Of a DNA stretch of 47,498 nucleotides, positions 15,864 to 24,009 are shown in pieces. Numbering within the stretch: the first letter of the stretch is position 1; every line of letters starts with the position of its first letter. This DNA comes from an uncultured Clostridia bacterium (GTDB lineage Bacteria > Bacillota > Clostridia > Christensenellales > Borkfalkiaceae): NCBI GenBank assembly GCA_947597925.1, contig CANQFA010000010.1, forward strand, positions 1 to 47,498, given 5' to 3'. Under the pieces are notes generated by a model. It searched no databases. It had not been told where the DNA came from and was given only the letters and a program-made list of their open reading frames with translations. Both the position numbers and the translations under genes were made by a program.

Positions 15864-16406
15864 TCACTCAAACTGTCCCGCGATGATGTCCGCCGTGAGC
15901 CGTGCGAGCTTCATGGCCGCGCCGTCGAGGACGGCGCCCTCTTCCGCCGCGAGGAGGATGACCGCGCCGAGGCAATCACCGCCCGCGACGATGGGCACCA
16001 CGACTTCCGCGGCAAAGCTCTCCCCCTCCGCCGTGACGGGAAAGACCTCCCCGCCCTCCGCACGGCTCGCGTAGTAGCTCCTCCGCGAGGCGAGGATCTC
16101 GATCACCTTCTCCGAGAGCGCCCTCCCCATGAGCGCCTTTTTGCCCGTGCCCGCCGCCGCCAGCACGGTGTCGCTGTCTGCGATGGCGGCGAGGAGCCCG
16201 CTCTGCTCGCTCAGGGACTTTGCCGTCCCCTCTGCGAAGCGGTCCACCGAAGCGATGGGCGAATATTTCTTGAGCATGAGCTCGTCGCGGTCGGTAAAGA
16301 GTTCGAGGGGGTCTCCCTCGCGGATGCGGAGCGTCCGCCTGATCTCCTTGGGGATGACCACCCTCCCGAGTTCATCGATCCGCCGCACGATTCCCGTAGC
16401 CTTCAT
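15864..16406 (-). CDS. spoVT: stage V sporulation protein T, AbrB-type regulator
   Basis: A 180-residue DNA-binding protein. The N-terminal 50 residues are a SpoVT-AbrB swapped-hairpin domain (MKATGIVRRIDELGRVVIPK, then EIRRTLRIREGDPLELF). The rest resembles a GAF domain, as in SpoVT, which controls forespore genes. The start at 16406 rather than nine codons upstream matches the conserved N-terminus; GGAGG lies 12 nt before it. Followed by spoVB-like and yabN, as in Bacillus. A sigma-G-like promoter and a terminator-like hairpin lie directly upstream. Confidence 0.95.
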   Translation of the reverse strand: MKATGIVRRIDELGRVVIPKEIRRTLRIREGDPLELFTDRDELMLKKYSPIASVDRFAEGTAKSLSEQSGLLAAIADSDTVLAAAGTGKKALMGRALSEKVIEILASRRSYYASRAEGGEVFPVTAEGESFAAEVVVPIVAGGDCLGAVILLAAEEGAVLDGAAMKLARLTADIIAGQFE

Positions 16407-16443
16407 AAAAACAAAACCTCCGTATAACTTCATTATGCGGAGG
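16407..16443 (-). terminator. terminator of the glf-glucokinase operon that also holds the spoVT ribosome site
   Basis: Minus strand CCTCCG with CGGAGG (16443-16438 / 16422-16417), a G-T pair and four more inner pairs, loop of five, then TTTTGTTTTT running straight to the spoVT ATG. It is 22 nt after the glucokinase stop. Confidence 0.75.
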
Positions 16444-16460
16444 CTTTCTTGATTTTATTC
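16430..16460 (-). promoter_or_regulatory. candidate sigma-G promoter of spoVT
   Basis: Minus strand GAATA (16460-16456), 18-nt spacer, CATAATGA (16437-16430), close to the forespore consensus GnATR-N18-CATnnTA. The predicted start near 16423 lies inside the second arm of the hairpin. Bacillus spoVT is sigma-G dependent, which supports the call. Confidence 0.5.
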
Positions 16461-16465
16461 GGAAT

Positions 16466-17428
16466 TTACGAGATGCGCGCCATGGCATAGGCCGCTGCGC
16501 CGTACACGCCCGCGTCGTTTCCGAGCGTGGCCTTCACGATCTGCAGGGGCGCATACCGCCGCGAGGCATAGATATTTCTGTACACGAAGCGCTTGACGGG
16601 AAGGATAAGGTTGTCCCCCTCGTTGGAGATGCCGCCGCCTATCATCACGACTTCGGGACGGAGGAGGTTGACGATATTCACGATCCCCTCGCCGAGGCTC
16701 TTGATATATTCGCGGACGATGCGCATGGCCACCTTATCCCCCTGCCGTGCGGCGATAAAGGCCGTCTTGCCCGACACGTCGTCGAGGGAGTCCACGTCGT
16801 CCCACAGGCGGGATTCGGGGTGTTTCTTCATGGCATTTCTCGTCTCGCGCTTGAGGGCGGTCGCGGAGGCATAGCACTCGAAACATCCTCTCCTTCCGCA
16901 GGTGCACTTGATGCCCCCCTTGCGGATGACGGTGTGTCCGAGCTCGGCACCTGCCGACTTGAAGCCCTCGAAGAGCTTGCCGCCGATGACGATGCCGCCG
17001 CCGATGCCCGTGCCGAGGGTGATCATCACGCTGTCCTCGTACTCCTTGCCGCTGCCGTACTTCGCCTCGCCGAGCGCCGCCGCATTGGCGTCGTTGGTGA
17101 CGAAAACGGGGACGCCGAGCTCTGCCTTCATGATCGCCGCGAGCTTGACCTTGTCCCACGCAAAGTTGGTCCAGCGCACCACCACGCCCTTTGCGCTGTC
17201 GATGACGCCGGGGGAGCCGATACCGACCGCCGCGATGTCCTCTGCGGTGAGGTCATACTCCGAGATGAGTTCGCGCGCGAGGGCCGCCACGTGGGCGATC
17301 GTCGTCTCGGGTGCGTCCTTCGGGTTGGTCTCCACGCGGTTCATGCAGTGGATGATGCCTTCGCTGTCCATGAGCCCCGCCTTGGCACTCATGCCGCCTA
17401 AATCGATGCCGATAAAATACTTTTTCAT
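16466..17428 (-). CDS. glcK: ROK-family glucokinase
   Basis: A 320-residue sugar kinase. The phosphate loop is IGIDLGGMSAKAGL; the catalytic region is FVTNDANAAALGE with the catalytic Asp; ITLGTGIGGG binds ATP; the ROK zinc motif is CTCGRRGCFECYAS, preceded by GAELGH. These fit glucokinase, though other ROK hexokinases cannot be excluded. It overlaps glf by 4 nt (ATGA), so it is translated from the GT2-glf-glucokinase mRNA, where it could supply glucose-6-phosphate for sugar-nucleotide synthesis. Confidence 0.92.
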   Translation of the reverse strand: MKKYFIGIDLGGMSAKAGLMDSEGIIHCMNRVETNPKDAPETTIAHVAALARELISEYDLTAEDIAAVGIGSPGVIDSAKGVVVRWTNFAWDKVKLAAIMKAELGVPVFVTNDANAAALGEAKYGSGKEYEDSVMITLGTGIGGGIVIGGKLFEGFKSAGAELGHTVIRKGGIKCTCGRRGCFECYASATALKRETRNAMKKHPESRLWDDVDSLDDVSGKTAFIAARQGDKVAMRIVREYIKSLGEGIVNIVNLLRPEVVMIGGGISNEGDNLILPVKRFVYRNIYASRRYAPLQIVKATLGNDAGVYGAAAYAMARIS

Positions 17429-18537
17429 TTCATTTCCCCTCTGTATTCTTCTTTGACTGCGGAGAGCGCCTCGGCGATGACCGCATCCATGTCATAATAA
17501 CGATACGTGGCGAGCCTGCCGCCCACGAGATACCTCTCCTCCTTCGCGAGGGCGAGATAGCGTGCGGCGAGCGCCGTATTTTTCTCGTCGTTGATGGGAT
17601 AGTAGGGCTCTGCGCCCTCCACCCATTTCTCGGGATATTCGTAGGAGATGACCGTCTTCGGCTGCTTGCCGAACTCGAAGTGCTTGTGCTCGATGACGCG
17701 GGTATAGGGCACCTCGCGCGCCGTGTAGTTGACGACGGCATTGCCCTGAAAATTTTCCATGTCCAGAACCTTGGTCTCGAAGCGGAGCCCGCGGTACTCG
17801 AGCGCGCCGAAGCGGCAGCCGAAGAGTTTGTCGAGCGGGCCCGTATACACCACCCTCTCCGCCATGCCCTCGAGCGCCTTCCTGTCCGAGAAAAAGTCGC
17901 ACCCGAGCTTTACTTCGCTCCCCGCGAGGAGCTTCTCCACGATGGGCGTATAGCCGCCCTCGGGGATGCCCTGATGGGGATCGTTGAAGTAGTTGTTGTC
18001 ATAGGTAAAGCGCACGGGCACCCGCCTGATGATGAAGGCGGGAAGGTCCACGGCGTCCCTGCCCCACTGCTTCTCGGTGTAGCCCTTGATGAGCTTTTCA
18101 TAGACATCGATGCCCACGAGGGAGATGGCCTGCTCCTCGAGGTTCTTGGGGTCGGTAATTCCCGCCGCCGCCCGCTGCTCGGCGATCTTTTTTGCCGCCT
18201 CTTCGGGCGTGAAGACCCCCCACAGCCGCGAGAAGGTATTCATGTTGAAGGGTAGGTTATAGGTCTCGCCGCGGAAGCGCGCGATGGGACTATTGACGAA
18301 GTTGTTGAACTTCGCGAAGCGGTTGATGTACGCCCACACGTCCTCGCGCTTGGTATGGAAGATGTGTGCGCCGTACTTGTGGACATGGATGCCCTCGACG
18401 GTCTCTGTATAGATATTCCCGCCGATGTGCTCCCGCCTCTCGACGACGAGGCACTTTTTTCCCCGCTCCGTCATTTCATGGGCAAATACGGCGCCGAAGA
18501 GCCCCGCTCCCACGATGAGATAGTCGTACTTTTTCAT
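17425..18537 (-). CDS. glf: UDP-galactopyranose mutase
   Basis: A 370-residue flavoenzyme that interconverts UDP-galactopyranose and UDP-galactofuranose. The FAD Rossmann motif is YDYLIVGAGLFGAVFAHEMT, then the family's VVERREHIGGNIYTE and HKYGAHIFHT; ALEYRGLRFET and the C-terminal GRLATYRYYDMD complete the fold. It starts 3 nt after the GT2 stop and overlaps the glucokinase gene. Together with GT2 it implies a galactofuranose-containing surface glycan. Confidence 0.95.
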   Translation of the reverse strand: MKKYDYLIVGAGLFGAVFAHEMTERGKKCLVVERREHIGGNIYTETVEGIHVHKYGAHIFHTKREDVWAYINRFAKFNNFVNSPIARFRGETYNLPFNMNTFSRLWGVFTPEEAAKKIAEQRAAAGITDPKNLEEQAISLVGIDVYEKLIKGYTEKQWGRDAVDLPAFIIRRVPVRFTYDNNYFNDPHQGIPEGGYTPIVEKLLAGSEVKLGCDFFSDRKALEGMAERVVYTGPLDKLFGCRFGALEYRGLRFETKVLDMENFQGNAVVNYTAREVPYTRVIEHKHFEFGKQPKTVISYEYPEKWVEGAEPYYPINDEKNTALAARYLALAKEERYLVGGRLATYRYYDMDAVIAEALSAVKEEYRGEMK

Positions 18538-18540
18538 CCT

Positions 18541-19569
18541 TCACCCCAGTTTGATGCGCTTGCACAGCGTCTTATACCCCTTCACGAGCAGCCACCCCTT
18601 GGGCTTCCACGGGAGGATGGTCGCGAGGAGGACATAGGTGCGGTAGCGCAGCTTATAGTAGAGCTTCCTGTCGCGCTCCTTGATGTGCGCCCACATGGAC
18701 TTATGCGCTTCCCGCCGCTCGGGAGAATCCTCCGCACAGATGAAGAGGAGCGTCGTGACCATGTAGTCGGCAAGGGCGTGGAACATGTACTTTTTGAGCC
18801 CCTTCGGCTGTTTTTTGATGTCGTCGTAGGTCCATGCGTCCGTCATGGCGAGCATGACCCGCTTCTGCATCTCGAAGCGCTTGACCATGTTGACGATATT
18901 GACCGACTGATCTGCCCGCCCGATGAAGTAGCGGTAAAAGTCGATATCGAGATAGTAGATCTTGCGCGTGTAGGGCAGCGGGACATAGGAGTAGATGTCG
19001 TCCACATAAAAGGTGTGCTCGGGGAGGACGAGGCCGCACTGCTCGCGCAGGACTTCCGTCTTATAGACGAGCGAATGCATGAGGAGCATGAGCGAAAAGC
19101 GGAAGGGCTTGACGCCGTCCCAGTCCGTCATGGTGTCTGCGGGGAGCTTCTTGTCGTATTTGCTCACATGGCGGGTGTTGTCCGCGACGTGCTCATAGAC
19201 ATAGTTGACGATATAGAGGTCGGGAAGATCTTTTTCCTCCTCATGCCGCCTGATGGTGGCGAGGAGCTTGCGGTAGGCCTCCGCGTCGACCCAGTCGTCG
19301 GAGTCGACGACCTTATAGTAGAGCCCCTGCGCGAGGGCGAGCCCGGCATTTACGCCCGACCCATGCCCGCCGTTTTCCTTATCGACGACGCGCACGATGG
19401 TGGGATATTTCTCCTCATATTCGCGCGCAATGGAGATGGTGTCGTCCTTCGACCCGTCATTGACGATGACGATCTCGACCTCCTCGCCGCCCGCGAGCAG
19501 GCTCTCGATGCACTTGCGCATGTATTCCTGCGAATTATAGCACGGGACGGCAAAGGTAAGATATTTCAT
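18541..19569 (-). CDS. GT2-family glycosyltransferase
   Basis: A 342-residue GT-A enzyme starting MKYLTFAVPCYNSQEYMRKC. It has VIVNDGSKDDT, the NGGHGSGVNAGL loop and the metal-binding VVDSDDWVD. The start at 19569 is chosen because GAGGG precedes it and the longer reading would cross the promoter. Basic and hydrophobic patches near the C-terminus (about 310-342) suggest membrane contact. First gene of the GT2-glf-glcK operon, so a galactofuranosyl or related transferase role is plausible but unproven. Confidence 0.88.
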   Translation of the reverse strand: MKYLTFAVPCYNSQEYMRKCIESLLAGGEEVEIVIVNDGSKDDTISIAREYEEKYPTIVRVVDKENGGHGSGVNAGLALAQGLYYKVVDSDDWVDAEAYRKLLATIRRHEEEKDLPDLYIVNYVYEHVADNTRHVSKYDKKLPADTMTDWDGVKPFRFSLMLLMHSLVYKTEVLREQCGLVLPEHTFYVDDIYSYVPLPYTRKIYYLDIDFYRYFIGRADQSVNIVNMVKRFEMQKRVMLAMTDAWTYDDIKKQPKGLKKYMFHALADYMVTTLLFICAEDSPERREAHKSMWAHIKERDRKLYYKLRYRTYVLLATILPWKPKGWLLVKGYKTLCKRIKLG

Positions 19570-19585
19570 GATTTCCCTCTCATAC

Positions 19586-19625
19586 GAACTGTATTTATTA
19601 TAACAGTTCTCGGGGGAAGTGTCAA
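19586..19625 (-). promoter_or_regulatory. consensus promoter of the GT2-glf operon with an inverted repeat over the -10
   Basis: Minus strand TTGACA (19625-19620), 17-nt spacer, TATAAT (19602-19597). The -10 lies between the arms of a 7-bp inverted repeat, GAACTGT (19586-19592) and ACAGTTC (19603-19609), a possible operator. Confidence 0.8.
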
Positions 19626-19682
19626 GACCCGCAGGAAAAAAGTTTACAAATTTGTGCCGAAAGGACACCCCTTTGCCCGCTC

Positions 19683-19860
19683 GTGCCTCGCTACGTCATT
19701 CCGAGGAGCGAAGCGACGAGGGATCTCGGGCTTGAGATTTCTCACTTCGTTCGAAATGACGTGTACAGAAGACTGATGCGAAATGACGTATACAGAAGGC
19801 TGATGCAAAATGACGTGTACAGAAGGCTGATGCGATTCTTCGACAGGCTCGGAATGACAC
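19683..19860. repeat. mosaic dispersed repeat, copy 4
   Basis: Contains the GGATCTCGGGCTTGAGATTT module, a GAAATGAC ending, three 27-bp tandem units and a TTCTTCGACAGGCTC module, the same pieces as at 46727-46910 in a different arrangement. The 300-nt gap 19670-19968 holds only this and a palindrome. Confidence 0.8.
19754..19834. repeat. three tandem 27-bp units
   Basis: Units 19754-19780, 19781-19807 and 19808-19834, of the form AAATGACGTGTACAGAAGGC plus TGATGCG, differing from each other at one to three bases. Confidence 0.9.
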
Positions 19861-19922
19861 TATTATCACACCGCGTCGTTTATAACGCCGTGTCGTACCC
19901 GATCCGTCATCCCGCCCACGAA

Positions 19923-19954
19923 AGAGCGCTCTGCCGCATGCGGCAGAGCGCTCT
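19923..19954 (-). terminator. perfect 32-bp palindrome, probable terminator
   Basis: AGAGCGCTCTGCCGCA and its exact complement, centred at 19938/19939, 15 nt after the stop of the membrane-protein gene. The minus-strand T-tract after it is weak (TTTCG). Confidence 0.6.
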
Positions 19955-19968
19955 CGTAAGTCTCGGGG

Positions 19969-21150
19969 TTATGCCTTGACGGGGAGTCCGAGGCGCTCCA
20001 TCGTGGCGACGTATGCGGCCTCTTTCTCGATCTTGTTGTCGACTGCCTCGCAGGCTTCCCTGTAGGCCTCATCGACCTTCTGCTTCGCCTCAATCGCTTC
20101 GGTCTGGGCTGCGGAGTAGGTCTCTACGTTCTGCGCAAGCGCTTCGGCATCTTCGCCGGCCTTGGCATTGTCGAGGCTCTCCTTTGCGGAGGCGGCTGCC
20201 TGCTCGGCTGCGGGAAGGTTCTTCACTGCCGCGAAGTACTTCATGATCTTTGCACCTGCAAGCGAAACGGAGGTTGCGCGGTCCTTCTCGGCGACGGAGC
20301 GGTCGAGGATGTCCTGTGCCTTCTTGTAGGCGGCTTCGGCCTTTGCAATGGCCTCTGCGGAAGCGCCCTCTGCCTGAAGCTTCTCGAGCTTTGCCTTCGC
20401 CTTGTCTGCCATCTTCTTGTTGTCGGGGAAGAGGATGAGGAAGACGAAGAAGAAGATCGCCATGGACACACCGCCGGTGAGCACCGTCTTGATGAGACCG
20501 ATGACCACTTCGTTCCAGTTCCACCACATCATGAGGGGATTCATGATGCCCCAAACGGCGTTGGTGAAGATGGACACGAGCACCCAGCCGATGAAATACC
20601 ACATTGCCTGATACCAGGGATTGCCGTGGGAGCGGTAGGTGATATTTCTCTGAAGCGGGAAGTTGATGACCTGTGCGAGGAAGGTCGCGATCTCGAATGC
20701 GATAAAGTTGCCGAGGCCGGCGACCTGAAGGACGTTGCCCTCAACGGCCTGCGCCGCAGCCACCTGCTCGGCCGTGGAGGCGAGGATCGTCTTGCCTTCG
20801 GCGGTCAGGAACTTGACGGGCTCATTGAAGATGGCATAGTTGAGTGCGTTGCCTGCCGCATCCTTCCAAGGAAGTTCGATGGCGGGCCAGACGAAGGGCT
20901 GCGACCACATCGGCTCGAAGGCATAGGGCAGGAAGGTCATGACGAGGAACTGGAAGATGGTGACGCCTTCGGAGAACACGATGAAGAAGAACACCATGTA
21001 GATGAGATTGGCGAGGGTGGGATGCTTATCCGAGAATCCGTACCAGGCGGAGAGCCATCCGCGCCAGATCTTCTGGAAGAAGGCAACGAAGCCGTTTTGA
21101 GAGTAGGGCTTCAGCTGCTCTTGCAGTTGCTGTTCGCTGTAATTTGTCAT
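19969..21150 (-). CDS. four-helix membrane protein with a coiled-coil tail (possibly GtrA-like)
   Basis: A 393-residue protein. Four hydrophobic helices lie at about 47-80, 140-167, 181-205 and 212-242. The segment VINFPLQRNITYRSHGN between helices 2 and 3 recalls the NFxxxRxxxF signature of GtrA-type proteins, which move lipid-linked sugars; this is tentative. The C-terminal 140 residues are Ala/Glu/Lys-rich and predicted coiled coil. GGAGG precedes the ATG. It lies 31 nt after the GH3 gene and is probably co-transcribed with it. Confidence 0.75.
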   Translation of the reverse strand: MTNYSEQQLQEQLKPYSQNGFVAFFQKIWRGWLSAWYGFSDKHPTLANLIYMVFFFIVFSEGVTIFQFLVMTFLPYAFEPMWSQPFVWPAIELPWKDAAGNALNYAIFNEPVKFLTAEGKTILASTAEQVAAAQAVEGNVLQVAGLGNFIAFEIATFLAQVINFPLQRNITYRSHGNPWYQAMWYFIGWVLVSIFTNAVWGIMNPLMMWWNWNEVVIGLIKTVLTGGVSMAIFFFVFLILFPDNKKMADKAKAKLEKLQAEGASAEAIAKAEAAYKKAQDILDRSVAEKDRATSVSLAGAKIMKYFAAVKNLPAAEQAAASAKESLDNAKAGEDAEALAQNVETYSAAQTEAIEAKQKVDEAYREACEAVDNKIEKEAAYVATMERLGLPVKA

Positions 21151-21181
21151 AATTTTTATCCTCCAAAATTACTTACGAGTG

Positions 21182-23653
21182 TCATTCTTCCTTCGCGGGC
21201 TCCTCTACCTTATCCTTCTTGAGGAAGAGGCCGAGGCCCTTGAAGAAGTGCCCGTTGAACATGGTGACGAGGCCTTCCATCTGGTTGCGCGAGAAGGAGC
21301 TGAACTTCGCCATGCCGCGGATGGGCTGGTGCACCATGCCCATGATGAGAGTATTGACCATGGCCTTATTGCCCGTCATCTTGAAGAAGCCGATAGCGGC
21401 CTTGCAGATGGCCCAGGAGAAGAATCTGCCCGTCCAGCCGCGTGCGTGCTTGAGGTCCTCCACGGTGCAGTTCTCGTGGATCTCGATGCGCTTCTTCTTG
21501 CCCGTCTGCGCCTCTTCCTCGGGCTTGGGGGTGCCGAGCAGGGCGTAGTACTCGTCGTCGGGGATGTGCTTCACGTCGACCTTTGCATAGGTCGGGTACT
21601 TGGAGAGCTCATCCTCGGGGGTGATGCCCTCGACCGCGACTTCGGCGGTGAGACGGATATCCTCTGCGGAGGCCGCGAGATTCACGACATAGGTGCCTGC
21701 CTCGGTCTGCCACGACTTCGTCTTGACGTCGTAGAACCGGAAGGTACGGTCGGTGAACTTCACGGTGACTTCCTTGCTCTCACCGGGCTGCAGGCTGACG
21801 CGTGCGAAGCCCTTGAGCTCGTACTTGGGACGGATGATCTTCGAGCCGGGCAGGGAGATGTAGATCTGCGCTATTTCATCGCCTGCGACGCTGCCCGTAT
21901 TGGTCACGGTGAAGGTCGCCCCATCCTTGGTGGCGGTGAGGCCCGAATACTCGAAGGTGGTATAGCTCATGCCGTAGCCGAAGGGATACTTGGCCTTGAC
22001 GTTTGCGGAGGTGAAGTAGCGGTAGCCCACGAAGAGGCCCTCTCTGTACTCCACTCTGTCTCTTCCGCCGGGGAAGGAGGAAGGATCGGAGGTGGGCTCA
22101 TCTTCATAGTCCTTGACCCAGGTCTCTGCGAGCTTGCCCGAAGGATTGACGACGCCATAGAGGATGTCGGCAATGGCGAGGGCACCCGCCTGTCCCGAAA
22201 GACCGGCATAGACGACGGCGGAGGCGCCTTCCATCCACGCGGTCTCCACGACGGAGCCGCAGGAGAGGACGATGACGACCTTCTTGCCCGTGTTCAGGAG
22301 AGCGCGGAAGAGCGTCTTCTGATTTTCGGGGATCTTGATGTGCTCGCGGTCGATGCCCTCTGCCTCGGAGAACTCGTCGAGACCGGCGAAGTAGAGCACG
22401 ACATCGGCGGCGCAGGCGGCCCTTACGGCCTCGGAGAAGAGCTTCTTATCTTCCTTGCCGAAGCGGTCGAAACCCTGCGATTTGGCGACGACATTGACGC
22501 CCATGTCCGCAAGTGCGCTCTCGGCGGTCGGGAACTCGCCCTTATCGATATCCTTGGAGGGATTGACGATGGAGGAGCCTGCACCCTGATAGCGGGGATG
22601 GAATGCGAAGTCGCCGATGAGGGCAACCTTCGTCTCCTTCGCGAGGGGAAGGACGCCGTCGTTCTCGAGGAGGACGATGGACTTCGCCGCGCTCTCGCGT
22701 GCGATATTGTGGTTCTCTTCGAGGAGGGCGAGACGCTCGGGGCTGTCGAGCTTGCTGTGCCCCTTCTCGTCCTTGGGGAACTGCGGCTTCCGATCGCTGA
22801 ACTCGATGAGTTCAAGGATACGGATGATGGATTCGTCGAGAAGGCTCTCGGGGATCTCGCCCGCGATGACTGCCTTATACACGTCGTCTGCGCCGTACTT
22901 GCAGGGAGGCATCTCGAGCTCGTTGCCCGCCTTGAGGCCCTCTACACGGCTGTTGCAGCCCGCCCAGTCGGCCACCACGACGCCCTTGAAGCCCCAGTCG
23001 TCGCGAAGGATCTCGCGAAGGAGGTGCATGTTTTCATTGGTGTAGGTGCCGTTGAGCTGATTGTAGGAGGACATGACGGTATTGACTTTGCCCTCTTTCA
23101 CCGCGATCTCGAAGCCCGTGAGGTAGATCTCGCGCAGCGTGCGCTCGTCCACCACGGAGTCGGAGGTCATTCTGCGATACTCACGGTTGTTGACCGCGAA
23201 GTGCTTGATGCAGGCATTGACATTTTCCGACTGGATGCCGCGGACATAGGCCGCCGCTATCTTCCCTGCGAGGTAGGGATCTTCGGTGAAGTACTCGAAG
23301 TCACGGCCGCAGAGAGGGCTGCGCTTGATATTCATGCCGGGCCCGAGCAGCATGTCGACATCGATGGATGCGGACTCCTTGCCGAGTGCCACACCGACTT
23401 TCTCGCCGAGCTCTTCATCCCAGCTGCACGCCATGATGGAGGCTGTCGGGAAGCAAGTCGACGGAATGCTCTTGTGCAATCCGAGGTGGTCGGCTTCCTC
23501 CGCCTGTTTCCTGAGTCCGTGAGGGCCGTCGGAAAGGTACATGTCACGGATGCCGTGCTGCGGAAGGGCGCGGGACTTGAAGAACGCACCGCCCGTCAGA
23601 AAGTCCGCTTTTTCGCGAAGCGTCATTTTCTTGACGATTTCCTGTTTTTCCAT
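21182..23653 (-). CDS. GH3-family beta-glycosidase (probable beta-glucosidase)
   Basis: An 823-residue enzyme without a signal peptide. The N-terminal TIM-barrel domain has KHFAVNN (Lys150-His151) and GVVVADWAGCNS, with Asp229 in the position of the nucleophile. The alpha/beta sandwich domain follows (KSIVLLENDGVLPL to YPFGYGMSYTTFEYSG), then an Fn3-like domain (about 570-700). The last 120 residues are unusual: they contain a basic, partly hydrophobic region (WAICKAAIGFFKMTG, FNGHFFKGLGLFLKK) that could associate with the membrane or with the partner protein encoded next. Likely substrates are beta-linked gluco-oligosaccharides; specificity cannot be read from sequence. Confidence 0.92.
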   Translation of the reverse strand: MEKQEIVKKMTLREKADFLTGGAFFKSRALPQHGIRDMYLSDGPHGLRKQAEEADHLGLHKSIPSTCFPTASIMACSWDEELGEKVGVALGKESASIDVDMLLGPGMNIKRSPLCGRDFEYFTEDPYLAGKIAAAYVRGIQSENVNACIKHFAVNNREYRRMTSDSVVDERTLREIYLTGFEIAVKEGKVNTVMSSYNQLNGTYTNENMHLLREILRDDWGFKGVVVADWAGCNSRVEGLKAGNELEMPPCKYGADDVYKAVIAGEIPESLLDESIIRILELIEFSDRKPQFPKDEKGHSKLDSPERLALLEENHNIARESAAKSIVLLENDGVLPLAKETKVALIGDFAFHPRYQGAGSSIVNPSKDIDKGEFPTAESALADMGVNVVAKSQGFDRFGKEDKKLFSEAVRAACAADVVLYFAGLDEFSEAEGIDREHIKIPENQKTLFRALLNTGKKVVIVLSCGSVVETAWMEGASAVVYAGLSGQAGALAIADILYGVVNPSGKLAETWVKDYEDEPTSDPSSFPGGRDRVEYREGLFVGYRYFTSANVKAKYPFGYGMSYTTFEYSGLTATKDGATFTVTNTGSVAGDEIAQIYISLPGSKIIRPKYELKGFARVSLQPGESKEVTVKFTDRTFRFYDVKTKSWQTEAGTYVVNLAASAEDIRLTAEVAVEGITPEDELSKYPTYAKVDVKHIPDDEYYALLGTPKPEEEAQTGKKKRIEIHENCTVEDLKHARGWTGRFFSWAICKAAIGFFKMTGNKAMVNTLIMGMVHQPIRGMAKFSSFSRNQMEGLVTMFNGHFFKGLGLFLKKDKVEEPAKEE

Positions 23654-23883
23654 AAAGTTACCCCTTTGAATTTTTTATGATCGCCGCGCATCCCCGGCGC
23701 TTCGCCTTGCGATCCCCGAACGACCAACACTTCCGCCATTATACAATAATACGCCGCAAAAAGAAAGACGCCTTGCACAATCGGTCTTTTTTTTTGCATG
23801 ATTTGTATAGTTTTGGAGAGATTCGGCGTCCGATTTCGGAACGCACGCGCAAAAAACGTCCGTCTCGCGCACCTCACACGGCT

Positions 23884-23912
23884 ATTATACTACACGGACG
23901 CACAAAAATCAA
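23884..23912 (-). promoter_or_regulatory. candidate GH3 operon promoter
   Basis: Minus strand TTGATT (23912-23907), 17-nt spacer, TATAAT (23889-23884). It gives a leader of about 225 nt; a nearer TATAAT at 23743-23738 may be used instead. Confidence 0.5.
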
Positions 23913-23969
23913 TAGAGAAAGGAAAATTTTTTGCGCGTTTTTTTCAGAAATTTCCCCTCCCGACCATGG

Positions 23970-23999
23970 AAAAAGGGAGGAATGCCTTCCCCCCTTTTT
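23970..23999 (-). terminator. terminator of the M60 surface protein gene
   Basis: Minus strand AAAAAGGGGGGAA with TTCCTCCCTTTTT, one mismatch, four-base loop, 11 nt after the stop at 24010. Confidence 0.8.
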
Positions 24000-24009
24000 C
24001 GGAGTTCGC

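Larger units (their letters stand above)
23654..24009. other. 356-nt intergenic region between the M60 and GH3 genes
   Basis: Holds the M60 terminator (23970-23999), a plausible GH3 promoter (23884-23912) and a second minus-strand TATAAT (23743-23738) whose -35 is poor. It is AT-rich, contains runs of T, and shows no open frame with a ribosome site. Confidence 0.6.

Noticed and set aside
19683..19860. Intact insertion sequence or integron cassette
   Set aside because: No transposase or integrase frame and no target duplication; the block is made of short repeat modules only.
21179..23680. Plus-strand open frame of 833 codons opposite the GH3 gene
   Set aside because: Antisense shadow; the GH3 motifs on the minus strand are unambiguous and no ribosome site precedes the plus-strand frame.
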